Translations under genes and position numbers: made by a program
Assembly (NCBI RefSeq): GCF_000060285.1
Contig: NC_008555.1
Location: 372,001 to 436,000 of the forward strand
Origin: Listeria welshimeri serovar 6b str. SLCC5334
GTDB lineage: Bacteria; Bacillota; Bacilli; Lactobacillales; Listeriaceae
DNA: 64,000 nucleotides
Direction of reading: 5' to 3'
The notes under the pieces: generated by a model
What the model saw: the letters and a program-made list of their open reading frames with translations, nothing else
Told to the model about the DNA's origin: nothing
Databases searched by the model: none
Shown: positions 17,694 through 24,474 of the stretch, piece by piece
Numbering within the stretch: the first letter of the stretch is position 1
How the letters are laid out: the number at the start of each line of letters is the position of its first letter

Positions 17694-17939
17694 CTATTTT
17701 TTTATACGTTCTGCTATCGCGCTAAAGAAAATGCCGCAAAAAAGCATAGAAACCATAAAAATTGTTACAGATTTCATCCATATAGTACTCGAAAAAAATA
17801 AAGTACTCCTATTAAAATAATGTAAGCACGGTCCAATGAAAGATAGTAAAAAACTAATAGGAATAAAACAAAAAGCTAATTTAGCAAATTCTTTTAAATT
17901 TTTTTCGATAATAATCATCCCTTCCATTAAAACTTTCAC
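17694..17939 (-). CDS. Hypothetical two-helix membrane protein
   Basis: An 81-codon frame with two hydrophobic stretches separated by a short loop, ending SAIAERIKK. The start is uncertain: a GTG at 17939 has no ribosome binding site, and the internal ATG codons lie too close to the only GGAAGGG. The codon content and the free space between neighbours make a small membrane protein plausible, but this is the weakest gene call in the backbone. Confidence 0.45.
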   Translation of the reverse strand: MKVLMEGMIIIEKNLKEFAKLAFCFIPISFLLSFIGPCLHYFNRSTLFFSSTIWMKSVTIFMVSMLFCGIFFSAIAERIKK

Positions 17940-18037
17940 AAGGAGTATACTATAAAAAATGGCAAAATTGAACCCTCTTGAATAATCGAGTTGATTGCTT
18001 TATCATGAAAGGGGAGAAACTCTTGGAGGTGCATATA

Positions 18038-18229
18038 ATGACAAAGTCACTTGAAGAAATCGGTACCGAAATTGGCGCTAAAACAGAAAAAGTTGTTCGT
18101 AAATCTGGAGAAGTTGCTGGAACTGCTGCTAAAATCTCCGTTTATAGTTCTGTTTGGGCTGTAAAAATGAGTATAAATAAATCACGGTCTTTTATTGAAG
18201 GCTTCAAACAAGGTTGGTCAAGTAAATAA
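18038..18229 (+). CDS. Small basic helical protein, 63 residues
   Basis: The start at ATG 18038 is set by a strong TTGGAGGT site at 18023-18030, so the earlier in-frame ATG is not used. The 63-residue product begins MTKSLEEIGTEIGAKTEKVV, is amphipathic and Lys/Ser-rich, and has no membrane segment. The gene lies 26 bp upstream of the ZIP transporter in the same direction. The family is unknown to me. Confidence 0.65.
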   Translation: MTKSLEEIGTEIGAKTEKVVRKSGEVAGTAAKISVYSSVWAVKMSINKSRSFIEGFKQGWSSK

Positions 18230-18255
18230 AGGTATAAGAAAAGGGAGAAACTCTA

Positions 18256-19065
18256 TTGTTAAACTACTTATCTTCACTAAACCCGGTATTACTAGCGCTT
18301 CTTGCCGGGATTTTCACATGGGCTTGTACAGCAGCCGGCGCATCACTTGTATTTTTCTTTAAAAATTTAAATAAAAAATGGGGCAATATCATGCTTGGTT
18401 TCGCTGCTGGTGTTATGTTAGCTGCGAGTTTTTGGTCCCTTCTTGCACCTGCGATAGAAATGAGTAAGGATTTAGGGAAATTTTCTTTTGTTCCTGCTTT
18501 AGTTGGTTTTTTACTAGGGGGAATATTTTTACGGGTGATTGACCGAATTATTCCCCATTTACATTTTGGATTTCCTGAGCAAGCAAAAGAAGGGCCGAAA
18601 ACTTCCCTTCGAAAAAGTATTTTATTAGTTTTATCTATTACTATTCATAACATTCCAGAAGGAGCAGCTGTTGGGGTTGCATTTGGAGCAGTAATAACGG
18701 GAGACACAGAAACACTTATAACTGCTATTGTGCTGGCTTTAGGTATTGGTATTCAAAATTTTCCAGAAGGAGCAGCTGTTTCCATTCCCTTGCGCGGAGA
18801 AGGACTTTCTAGACGGAAAAGTTTTTGGTACGGTCAATTATCTGCGGTTGTAGAACCTGTTTTTGCAGTTATTGGAGCAGTATTAGTCGTTTTTGTCACG
18901 CCAATATTGCCTTTTGCATTAGCTTTTGCTGCAGGAGCGATGATTTTTGTAATAGTGGAAGAATTAATTCCAGAATCACAAGTGGAAGGATCAACAGATT
19001 TAGCAACTGCGGCAACTATGGCTGGTTTTGCAGTGATGATGGTTTTAGACGTAGCATTAGGATAA
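18256..19065 (+). CDS. ZIP-family metal (zinc) transporter
   Basis: The 269-residue membrane protein with about eight helices has the paired ZIP metal motifs HNIPEGAAVG (helix 4) and QNFPEGAAVS (helix 5) that form the binuclear transport site. It resembles the gufA/ZupT-like bacterial branch and should import Zn2+ or a similar divalent metal. It starts with TTG at 18256, after a GGGAGAAA site. A short histidine-containing loop (IPHLHFGFPE) lies between helices 3 and 4. Confidence 0.9.
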   Translation: MLNYLSSLNPVLLALLAGIFTWACTAAGASLVFFFKNLNKKWGNIMLGFAAGVMLAASFWSLLAPAIEMSKDLGKFSFVPALVGFLLGGIFLRVIDRIIPHLHFGFPEQAKEGPKTSLRKSILLVLSITIHNIPEGAAVGVAFGAVITGDTETLITAIVLALGIGIQNFPEGAAVSIPLRGEGLSRRKSFWYGQLSAVVEPVFAVIGAVLVVFVTPILPFALAFAAGAMIFVIVEELIPESQVEGSTDLATAATMAGFAVMMVLDVALG

Positions 19066-19093
19066 AAACATGTTAAAAAACGTTCTCTAATAT

Positions 19094-19122
19094 TTGCGGA
19101 TTGCGTTTTTTTGCGGTAAAAT
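19094..19122 (+). promoter_or_regulatory. Promoter of the candidate small RNA
   Basis: TTGCGG (19094-19099) and TAAAAT (19117-19122) are separated by an ideal 17 bp. They lie in the 274-bp intergenic space between the ZIP gene and pgdA, about 220 bp before the pgdA start and in front of a free-standing hairpin with a T run. Confidence 0.55.
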
Positions 19123-19127
19123 TAATA

Positions 19128-19222
19128 GTGAAACATTTCACAATATGCTAGTTTTCAGGGGTAATCCTGTAACTATACTTTGGACACGGAAAAAAGCTCC
19201 CACTTTATCCGTGTCTTTTTTT
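19128..19222 (+). ncRNA. Candidate small RNA of about 95 nt with CU-rich terminator loop
   Basis: A promoter-like pair upstream and a rho-independent terminator (GACACGGA 19183-19190 with TCCGTGTC 19208-19215, seven T) bound a region without an open frame. Two smaller hairpins are visible: GTGAAA/TTTCAC near 19129-19142 and CAGG/CCTG near 19156-19169. The terminator loop exposes GCUCCC, an anti-Shine-Dalgarno motif like those used by the Listeria LhrC-family sRNAs. Membership in that family is a guess from shape, not alignment. Confidence 0.5.
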
Positions 19223-19339
19223 ACAATTTTTGGTCCTTTCTTCCTGTTTTAGTACAAAAACTAGAATCTTGTGTATATTCCTGTATAATTGGTGTATAAG
19301 AGAAACTGGGGAAGGTTTTTCTTAGGTGAGGTGTATAAT

Positions 19340-20740
19340 GTGAAGAAAAGGTGGATTAGAATTTCACTAGTCGCTATTCTCATTATTGCCGTGGTTTTTA
19401 TTGGTGTGAAGGGATTTCAACGATACCAATTTTCAAAGTCGCGCAACAAGGTAATAATGCAGATGGACAGACTAATGAAGGATCAAAGTGGAAGTGACTT
19501 TCACCGTTTGGATAAGAAAGAGAATGGAGTAGAAATTATTTCTTATATTCCTAAAACTACTACGAAAAAAGACAACATTACTGTCCAGAAAGAAGTTAAC
19601 AAAGCTGCTGATTTAGAAAGAAAGAAGCTTGATAATGAAAAGGATGAAGAAGGGATAATCTTTTATACTTTTCAAAAGCAGAAACTGGCAGAAAATGTTG
19701 TATCTTATAAAATTGAACAACATGAGTATGTAAAAGAAGGGCAAACCAAATTAACACTTAAAAGTAAAAAAGACGTTTGCCAAAACATTGTGACAGATGC
19801 AGAAACAGGGGATCTGCTGACACTTGGGGAGGTTCTACTAAAAAGCAACGATACGAAATTTAACATTAAAACCGCAGTAGAACAAGAACTAATAAAATCA
19901 GGGGATATTCCTTTAAAAGATATTGGGAATCTTGGGGAAATTAAAGGTATTACTAATTGGGAGGAAACTAATTTTGGGTTAACAGATACAGATTTAATTT
20001 TACCAATTAATGTACCAGGTTATCCAAAATTAAAGAAAGTAAATTTAAAACTGGCTGATATTGCGAGCTATGTAAACAAAAAATATATACCAGCTGGTGT
20101 AGAGATTCCATCAGCGCAAAAAGCAGTATCAGGTAAGAAAATTGCACTTACTTTTGACGATGGCCCGAGCCAGACAGTTACACCAAAAGTACTCGCTACA
20201 CTGAAACGATACAACGCAAAGGCAACATTCTTTGTTCTTGGTTCACGAGTACTAGAAAATCCGGATTTGGTGAAACAAGAACTTGATGAAGGGCATCAAG
20301 TGGGAAGTCATTCATGGGATCATCCGCAATTAACGAAGCTTTCTAATAAAGAAGTGTATGACCAAATTTTAAAAACACAAAAAGTGGTTTTTGATCAAAC
20401 TGGGTATTTTCCGACAACGATGCGTCCACCTTATGGCGCAATAAATAAAGAGGTTGCGGAAGAAATTGGTATTCCAATCGTGCAGTGGTCTGTGGACACA
20501 GAAGATTGGAAAATTAAAAATCCAAAAGCAGTTACAAAGAAAGTAATGGCGAACGCATCGGATGGAGCAATTGTACTTATGCATGATATTCACCCAACAA
20601 CAGGAGATAGCCTAGATAAAACGCTGAAACTATTAAAAAAACAAGGCTATCAATTTGTAACTGTAAATGAACTATACAATGAAAAATTAAAAATTGGTAA
20701 ACAATATTTCGATGCAAATGATTCCAGAATGGTAAAATGA
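19340..20740 (+). CDS. pgdA: Peptidoglycan N-acetylglucosamine deacetylase PgdA
   Basis: The 466-residue protein has an N-terminal signal anchor (about 6-25), a long extracellular region, and a C-terminal NodB deacetylase domain (about 265-455). The catalytic motifs are TFDDGPS, SHSWDHP (metal histidines), RPPYGAIN, DTEDWK and LMHDIH. It removes acetyl groups from cell-wall GlcNAc and so confers lysozyme resistance. I start at GTG 19340 behind GGTGAGGTG, which gives the 466 residues I remember for Listeria PgdA. A 19-position hairpin terminator follows. Confidence 0.95.
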   Translation: MKKRWIRISLVAILIIAVVFIGVKGFQRYQFSKSRNKVIMQMDRLMKDQSGSDFHRLDKKENGVEIISYIPKTTTKKDNITVQKEVNKAADLERKKLDNEKDEEGIIFYTFQKQKLAENVVSYKIEQHEYVKEGQTKLTLKSKKDVCQNIVTDAETGDLLTLGEVLLKSNDTKFNIKTAVEQELIKSGDIPLKDIGNLGEIKGITNWEETNFGLTDTDLILPINVPGYPKLKKVNLKLADIASYVNKKYIPAGVEIPSAQKAVSGKKIALTFDDGPSQTVTPKVLATLKRYNAKATFFVLGSRVLENPDLVKQELDEGHQVGSHSWDHPQLTKLSNKEVYDQILKTQKVVFDQTGYFPTTMRPPYGAINKEVAEEIGIPIVQWSVDTEDWKIKNPKAVTKKVMANASDGAIVLMHDIHPTTGDSLDKTLKLLKKQGYQFVTVNELYNEKLKIGKQYFDANDSRMVK

Positions 20741-20743
20741 AAA

Positions 20744-20789
20744 AAAGTGGTAGTTGAAATGAGCAATCATTTTGGCTATCACTTTTTTT
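20744..20789 (+). terminator. Terminator of pgdA
   Basis: AAAGTGGTAGTTGAAATGA (20744-20762) pairs across GCAA with bases 20767-20785 at all 19 positions, four of them G-U, and a T run follows. Confidence 0.88.
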
Positions 20790-20790
20790 G

Positions 20791-20808
20791 TGTAAAGATT
20801 TCTTTACA
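20791..20808 (+). promoter_or_regulatory. Operator 1 of the XRE regulator
   Basis: TGTAAAGATTTCTTTACA is an 18-bp near-perfect palindrome. Its right end doubles as the -35 hexamer TTTACA (20803-20808) of the promoter driving the XRE gene. Confidence 0.7.
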
Positions 20809-20831
20809 GTTTTAATAATATATTTTATAAT
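20803..20831 (+). promoter_or_regulatory. Promoter of the XRE regulator operon
   Basis: TTTACA (20803-20808) and TATAAT (20826-20831) are separated by 17 bp. The start of transcription would fall at or just inside operator 2. Confidence 0.7.
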
Positions 20832-20834
20832 GAA

Positions 20835-20852
20835 TGTAAAGATATCTATACA
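20835..20852 (+). promoter_or_regulatory. Operator 2 of the XRE regulator
   Basis: TGTAAAGATATCTATACA matches operator 1 at 16 of 18 positions. The two centres are 44 bp apart, about four helical turns, and the two sites flank the promoter. This is the layout of a self-repressing regulator binding cooperatively. Confidence 0.7.
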
Positions 20853-20865
20853 TGGCGGTGAGTGC

Positions 20866-21069
20866 ATGAAAGTAATAAATAAAGTGAAAGAAATACGGAC
20901 AGAAAAAGGTATTTCACAGACTGATTTAGCCTTAACTTTAGAAGTTTCGAGACAAACTATTCATGCTATTGAAAAAGGAAAATATAATCCAAGCCTGGAG
21001 TTAAGCCTAAAGATGGCGCAATATTTTCATTTAACAATTGAAGAGATTTTCAAACTGGAGGAGAACTAA
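20866..21069 (+). CDS. XRE-family small DNA-binding regulator
   Basis: The 67-residue Cro/CI-type HTH protein has the classical pattern IRTEKGISQTDLALTLEVSR followed by QTIHAIEKGKYNPSLELSLK. It resembles the short YozG/YvaO-like regulators that pair with a membrane protein. The start at 20866 is set by a GGCGGTGAG site; an earlier in-frame start would lie upstream of the promoter. It precedes the membrane gene by 1 bp, and two palindromic operators flank the promoter, so autorepression is likely. Confidence 0.88.
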   Translation: MKVINKVKEIRTEKGISQTDLALTLEVSRQTIHAIEKGKYNPSLELSLKMAQYFHLTIEEIFKLEEN

Positions 21070-21070
21070 C

Positions 21071-21481
21071 ATGAGACAATACAAAGTAAAAAGAGTACTA
21101 ACAATTATAGTTGCTTGCCTTTATTCATTTATGTTGATGAGGATTGTTCAAGGAGTGAATTTATTTGGAGATATGGTGACGGTTATTGTAGTAGTTTTAG
21201 CTATTTTGATTGGATCTACAGGAACTCTTTTACTATCTAAAGATAAAGCTCAAGAAGAATATGTGAAAGATAAGCTAGAAAAAGATGAAAGGTACATCAA
21301 TATCCGCAAAACTTTTTCCTTTTATTTTATTATAGTAGTTGCTGGGATAATTCCGATAATATTGGTTTTGTTGAATCTAAATGGAATAGAACAAGTTTCT
21401 CTTTCAAGTCTAGCAATCTTTCTTATTGCAATCAGTTTAATTTACACCATCATGCTTGATATTATTAGAAAAAAAGTATAG
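21071..21481 (+). CDS. Four-helix membrane protein paired with the XRE regulator
   Basis: The 136-residue protein starts at ATG 21071 after GGAGGAGAA inside the end of the regulator gene. Hydrophobic segments lie at about 9-26, 33-52, 80-98 and 107-126, with a charged cytoplasmic loop (SKDKAQEEYVKDKLEKDERY). Small XRE regulators are often coupled to such DUF2178-like proteins, and a family match is possible. The function is unknown. Confidence 0.75.
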   Translation: MRQYKVKRVLTIIVACLYSFMLMRIVQGVNLFGDMVTVIVVVLAILIGSTGTLLLSKDKAQEEYVKDKLEKDERYINIRKTFSFYFIIVVAGIIPIILVLLNLNGIEQVSLSSLAIFLIAISLIYTIMLDIIRKKV

Positions 21482-21543
21482 AACACCCGAATTTTAAGCA
21501 AAATAAAAAACATCCAACTTTTTCGTTGCATGTTACCTAGCAT

Positions 21544-21843
21544 TTACCAAATTTTGGTGACAATGCCATAAATACTATTATGTGTAATCCAACCATTCAC
21601 GTGTTTGTGATTATTAGAAATTTGATATTGCTTACCGCGGATTTTACTGATTTTATGTGTAAAAAAGCTACCGCGAACTTTGCAAAATACGATATCGTCG
21701 ACTTTGAGTTCTCTCGTGCCAATTGGTTCTAAACGAACAGGTTGCATCGATTTAATCAAAGGTAACATCGAATTTCCGCCTTCTTTATAACGCTCAATGG
21801 TTTCGCCACGTCTCAGTATCTCTACTGCATCTAGGCTTCTCAT
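21544..21843 (-). CDS. Signal-peptidase/S24-like small protein
   Basis: The 99-residue protein has the S24/S26 fold pattern: GGNSMLPLI with the expected catalytic Ser, then KVDDIVFCKV and FFTHKISKI. A histidine in the THKI motif takes the place of the usual general-base lysine, as in the endoplasmic-reticulum (SipW/Sec11) type dyad. It lacks a membrane anchor and a HTH, so it is a stand-alone minimal domain. An AGGAGCAT-like site precedes the start. Protease activity is unproven. Confidence 0.7.
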   Translation of the reverse strand: MRSLDAVEILRRGETIERYKEGGNSMLPLIKSMQPVRLEPIGTRELKVDDIVFCKVRGSFFTHKISKIRGKQYQISNNHKHVNGWITHNSIYGIVTKIW

Positions 21844-21887
21844 AGTTATGCTCCTTTCTTATTGTTGAAATAACCATAACAAAATAA

Positions 21888-21934
21888 ATAAGCTAAGTCA
21901 ACGAAAAATTTTGCTGACTTAGCTTATTTTTTTA
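21888..21934 (-). terminator. Bidirectional terminator between two minus-strand genes
   Basis: ATAAGCTAAGTCA (21888-21900) pairs perfectly with TGACTTAGCTTAT (21915-21927), with T residues after it on the plus strand and A-rich flanks. On the minus strand it would end the gene at 21932-22477. Confidence 0.8.
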
Positions 21935-22477
21935 ATGGTTCCGGTTTGCGAGTTGAATAATCCAACCTGCTACGGGAAAAATGATGAATAAAACCGTCGA
22001 TATTTGTGGTGCAAAAAAGCTAATAATACCAAGTGAAATGACAAAAATAAAGCTTGAAATTCGAAATTTCCAATTATCCATACCGTAATCTTTTCCTTTT
22101 GCCGCGTGATGTAGTAGTTGGAAAATCACGGAAGTAATCAAAATAGTAATAACAAACCCAATAATTGGTGCGGTCATATCTGGATGTTTCATAATAGCTC
22201 TTGTAAATAGAGGAATAAGTGATAGGATTAATAAAAATAGAATATTAAATAATACAGCAGAAGCCGAAATAGTTGTTACTTTATCGAATAGTCTGCTATG
22301 AGAATACCAAAATTGTCCGATGATTAATCCGCCTTCTATAAATATAAAAATTTCCCATAAAAAAGCTTGTGTACTTGCAGCTGTAAATGTATCAGGTAAA
22401 GTCATTCCTAAAACAATGATAGTGATTATAATAGCAAAAACGCCATCGCTAAAAGCTTCCAATCTGCCTTTTGTCAA
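21932..22477 (-). CDS. TMEM175-family (DUF1211) potassium channel-like protein
   Basis: The 181-residue protein opens with the family hallmark RLEAFSDGVFAIIITIIVL, where the FSD motif caps the pore-lining first helix. Six hydrophobic segments are visible. Bacterial TMEM175 proteins form potassium-permeable tetramers. A GGAGGG site lies before the ATG at 22477. The gene stands alone between a terminator and the divergent HAD gene. Confidence 0.85.
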   Translation of the reverse strand: MTKGRLEAFSDGVFAIIITIIVLGMTLPDTFTAASTQAFLWEIFIFIEGGLIIGQFWYSHSRLFDKVTTISASAVLFNILFLLILSLIPLFTRAIMKHPDMTAPIIGFVITILITSVIFQLLHHAAKGKDYGMDNWKFRISSFIFVISLGIISFFAPQISTVLFIIFPVAGWIIQLANRNH

Positions 22478-22625
22478 AGGTTCGCCCTCCCTTCCATGTC
22501 TTGTTTATTTATGTTGTGGGCTCGTTTAGTATAGCATATTTTATAAGCAAACAAGGAGTAGCAATGTAACACGAAAAAAATCTGATATAATAGAATAAAA
22601 TTAACTTTAAAAGGAGCTTAAATAA

Positions 22626-23438
22626 TTGATTAGAGCTATTTCTGTAGATATGGACGGGACTTTTTTAGATGAGAATGGTGAATATAATCGTGCTAGATTT
22701 GAAAGAATTTATGCAGAATTAGTGAAGCAGCAGATTAAATTTATTGTTGCGAGCGGAAATCAATATTATCAGCTAAAATCTTTTTTTCCTGGGAAGGATG
22801 AGGAACTTTTTTACGTTGCTGAAAATGGAGCAGTTATTTTTCATCAAGGGGAACTTCGGAGTGTGAATCGTTTTGAGAAGGGATTAGTTCAAAAGATTTT
22901 GCGGACGTTGATTCAAGATTATCAGGATTTGCAAGTGATTCTTTGTGGGGTCAAGAGTGCGTATTTGTTAAAAGCAGCGGATTCGAATTTTAAAACATTT
23001 GCGAAAAAGTATTATTTTGAATTACAAGAAGTGGATTCGTTCGATGTGCTTCCGGATGATACATTTATTAAGTTTGCGCTGGATGTGGAAGTGACTAAGA
23101 CTGGGCAAATTGTGGAAGATTTGAATCAAACGTTTAATGGAGAAATTCGTGCTGTCGCAAGTGGTCACGGAAGTATCGATATTATTATTCCGGGTGTGAC
23201 GAAAGGGAGCGCCATTCAGCAACTATTGAATGAATGGCGAGTGGCTCCAGATGATTTACTCGCTTTTGGGGATGCGAATAATGATATCGAAATGTTGCAA
23301 TTAACTCCGAATAGTTACGCAATGCAAGAAAGTAGTCCGGAAGTCTTTGCTACTGCAAAATATATTGCTCCTTCTAATAAGGAGGCGGGCGTGTTACAAG
23401 TTATAGAAGATTATATGGAAAAAAGCCAGAGACCTTGA
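22626..23438 (+). CDS. Cof-type HAD-superfamily phosphatase
   Basis: The 270-residue cytoplasmic hydrolase has HAD motif I VDMDGTFLD (nucleophile Asp), motif II VASGN, motif III Lys in the GVTKGSAI region and motif IV FGDANNDIEML. The Cof-type C2 cap lies at about 85-185. Such enzymes dephosphorylate sugar phosphates, nucleotides or cofactors with broad specificity. A TTG start at 22626 follows AAAAGGAGCTT. A shared terminator with the convergent sugar transporter lies at its end. Confidence 0.9.
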   Translation: MIRAISVDMDGTFLDENGEYNRARFERIYAELVKQQIKFIVASGNQYYQLKSFFPGKDEELFYVAENGAVIFHQGELRSVNRFEKGLVQKILRTLIQDYQDLQVILCGVKSAYLLKAADSNFKTFAKKYYFELQEVDSFDVLPDDTFIKFALDVEVTKTGQIVEDLNQTFNGEIRAVASGHGSIDIIIPGVTKGSAIQQLLNEWRVAPDDLLAFGDANNDIEMLQLTPNSYAMQESSPEVFATAKYIAPSNKEAGVLQVIEDYMEKSQRP

Positions 23439-23456
23439 TATGGTCTTTGGCTTTTT
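23420..23456 (+). terminator. Bidirectional terminator between convergent genes
   Basis: AAAAAGCCAGAGACC (23420-23434) pairs with GGTCTTTGGCTTTTT (23442-23456) over 15 positions, and the A and T runs serve both directions. It overlaps the 3' end of the HAD gene. Confidence 0.9.
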
Positions 23457-24314
23457 CTATTTCAATAAACTAAGAAATACGACGCCCACCATAATTAGCA
23501 GTATGCCAGAAAGGATAAAGGTCCATTCCAGTGGGCTTTTTTTCTGTTTGAAAATGAGAATGCCGCCAATTGTTGCGACGATGACACAGGCTTGCGAAAT
23601 CGAGAAGCTTGTAGCAACACCAAGAACAGCAGTCGCTAAAAACATGCCTAGATTGGCAATTGACCACGACAATCCGGTCATTAAGTTGAATGTAACATTT
23701 TTCCGGGAAATAGCAGTCTTTTTCGCTAAGTTAATACAAATGGCGCATGTCAGCATCCCGATTGCTTGTGGTAAAATGATAGAAAAGCCAGTGACATCAA
23801 AAAGCTGGTTTGTCACTACGTAAAGCGTTAAAAAGAAGGAAGATAGAATAACGATACCGTAGACATGAAATGAAACCGACTCCGTGATATGATTCCCGCG
23901 TTTTTGAAACCCGGTCATTACAACTCCAATCAAGATTAAAATTACTGCAACAACTCCAATGATTACAGCCGTAACTGTTTGCCATTCCTGGAATACGAGA
24001 ACGGCGAAAAGCGTTGCGCCAACTAGCTGAGTTCCGTTTGAAATCGGCATTGCCTTCGCGACACTAGAAGCCGCAATCCCTTTAAACTGTAGTAATTGCC
24101 CAAAACTCCAAAAGATGCCTGAAACAAAACTCACAATAAAAGAAAGAACTGTTATTTCTGGTGATAAAATCCAGAATAAAATGAAAGCAAATAATAACGC
24201 ACTAATCGAAGTCCCTAGTAATTGTTCCTCAGGGGTGCTCTTTCGTAAGTTCGCAATTATTGGCATAAATCCCCATCCGAGAACAGGGAGTAACGCAATA
24301 AGATAAATAGACAT
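23457..24314 (-). CDS. GRP-family sugar uptake permease (GlcU/RbsU-like)
   Basis: The 285-residue membrane protein has about ten hydrophobic helices of the glucose/ribose porter family (GRP in the DMT superfamily), starting MSIYLIALLPVLGWGFMPII. It should carry sugar by proton symport without phosphorylation. An AGGAAGC site precedes the ATG. It is divergent from the PRD regulator of the second PTS operon. The exact sugar cannot be told. Confidence 0.85.
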   Translation of the reverse strand: MSIYLIALLPVLGWGFMPIIANLRKSTPEEQLLGTSISALLFAFILFWILSPEITVLSFIVSFVSGIFWSFGQLLQFKGIAASSVAKAMPISNGTQLVGATLFAVLVFQEWQTVTAVIIGVVAVILILIGVVMTGFQKRGNHITESVSFHVYGIVILSSFFLTLYVVTNQLFDVTGFSIILPQAIGMLTCAICINLAKKTAISRKNVTFNLMTGLSWSIANLGMFLATAVLGVATSFSISQACVIVATIGGILIFKQKKSPLEWTFILSGILLIMVGVVFLSLLK

Positions 24315-24385
24315 AAATAAGCTTCCTTTCTAGGTTAGTGGTGCTACTCAAATCTACCATTCTCCAAAATGAACAGCAATATCCC

Positions 24386-24414
24386 AAAATTACGGTATTC
24401 AATGCGGTAATTTT
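24386..24414 (+). promoter_or_regulatory. Inverted repeat upstream of the second PTS operon
   Basis: AAAATTAC (24386-24393) and GTAATTTT (24407-24414) are perfect inverted arms whose centres are 21 bp apart, two helical turns. The site lies in the divergent space between the sugar permease and the PRD regulator and is a good operator candidate. The binding protein is unknown. Confidence 0.5.
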
Positions 24415-24474
24415 CGTAGTTTTCTGGGGATGAGGCTTTGTAATAGAATAAGTGTAGGGAAAGGAAAATCAAAA

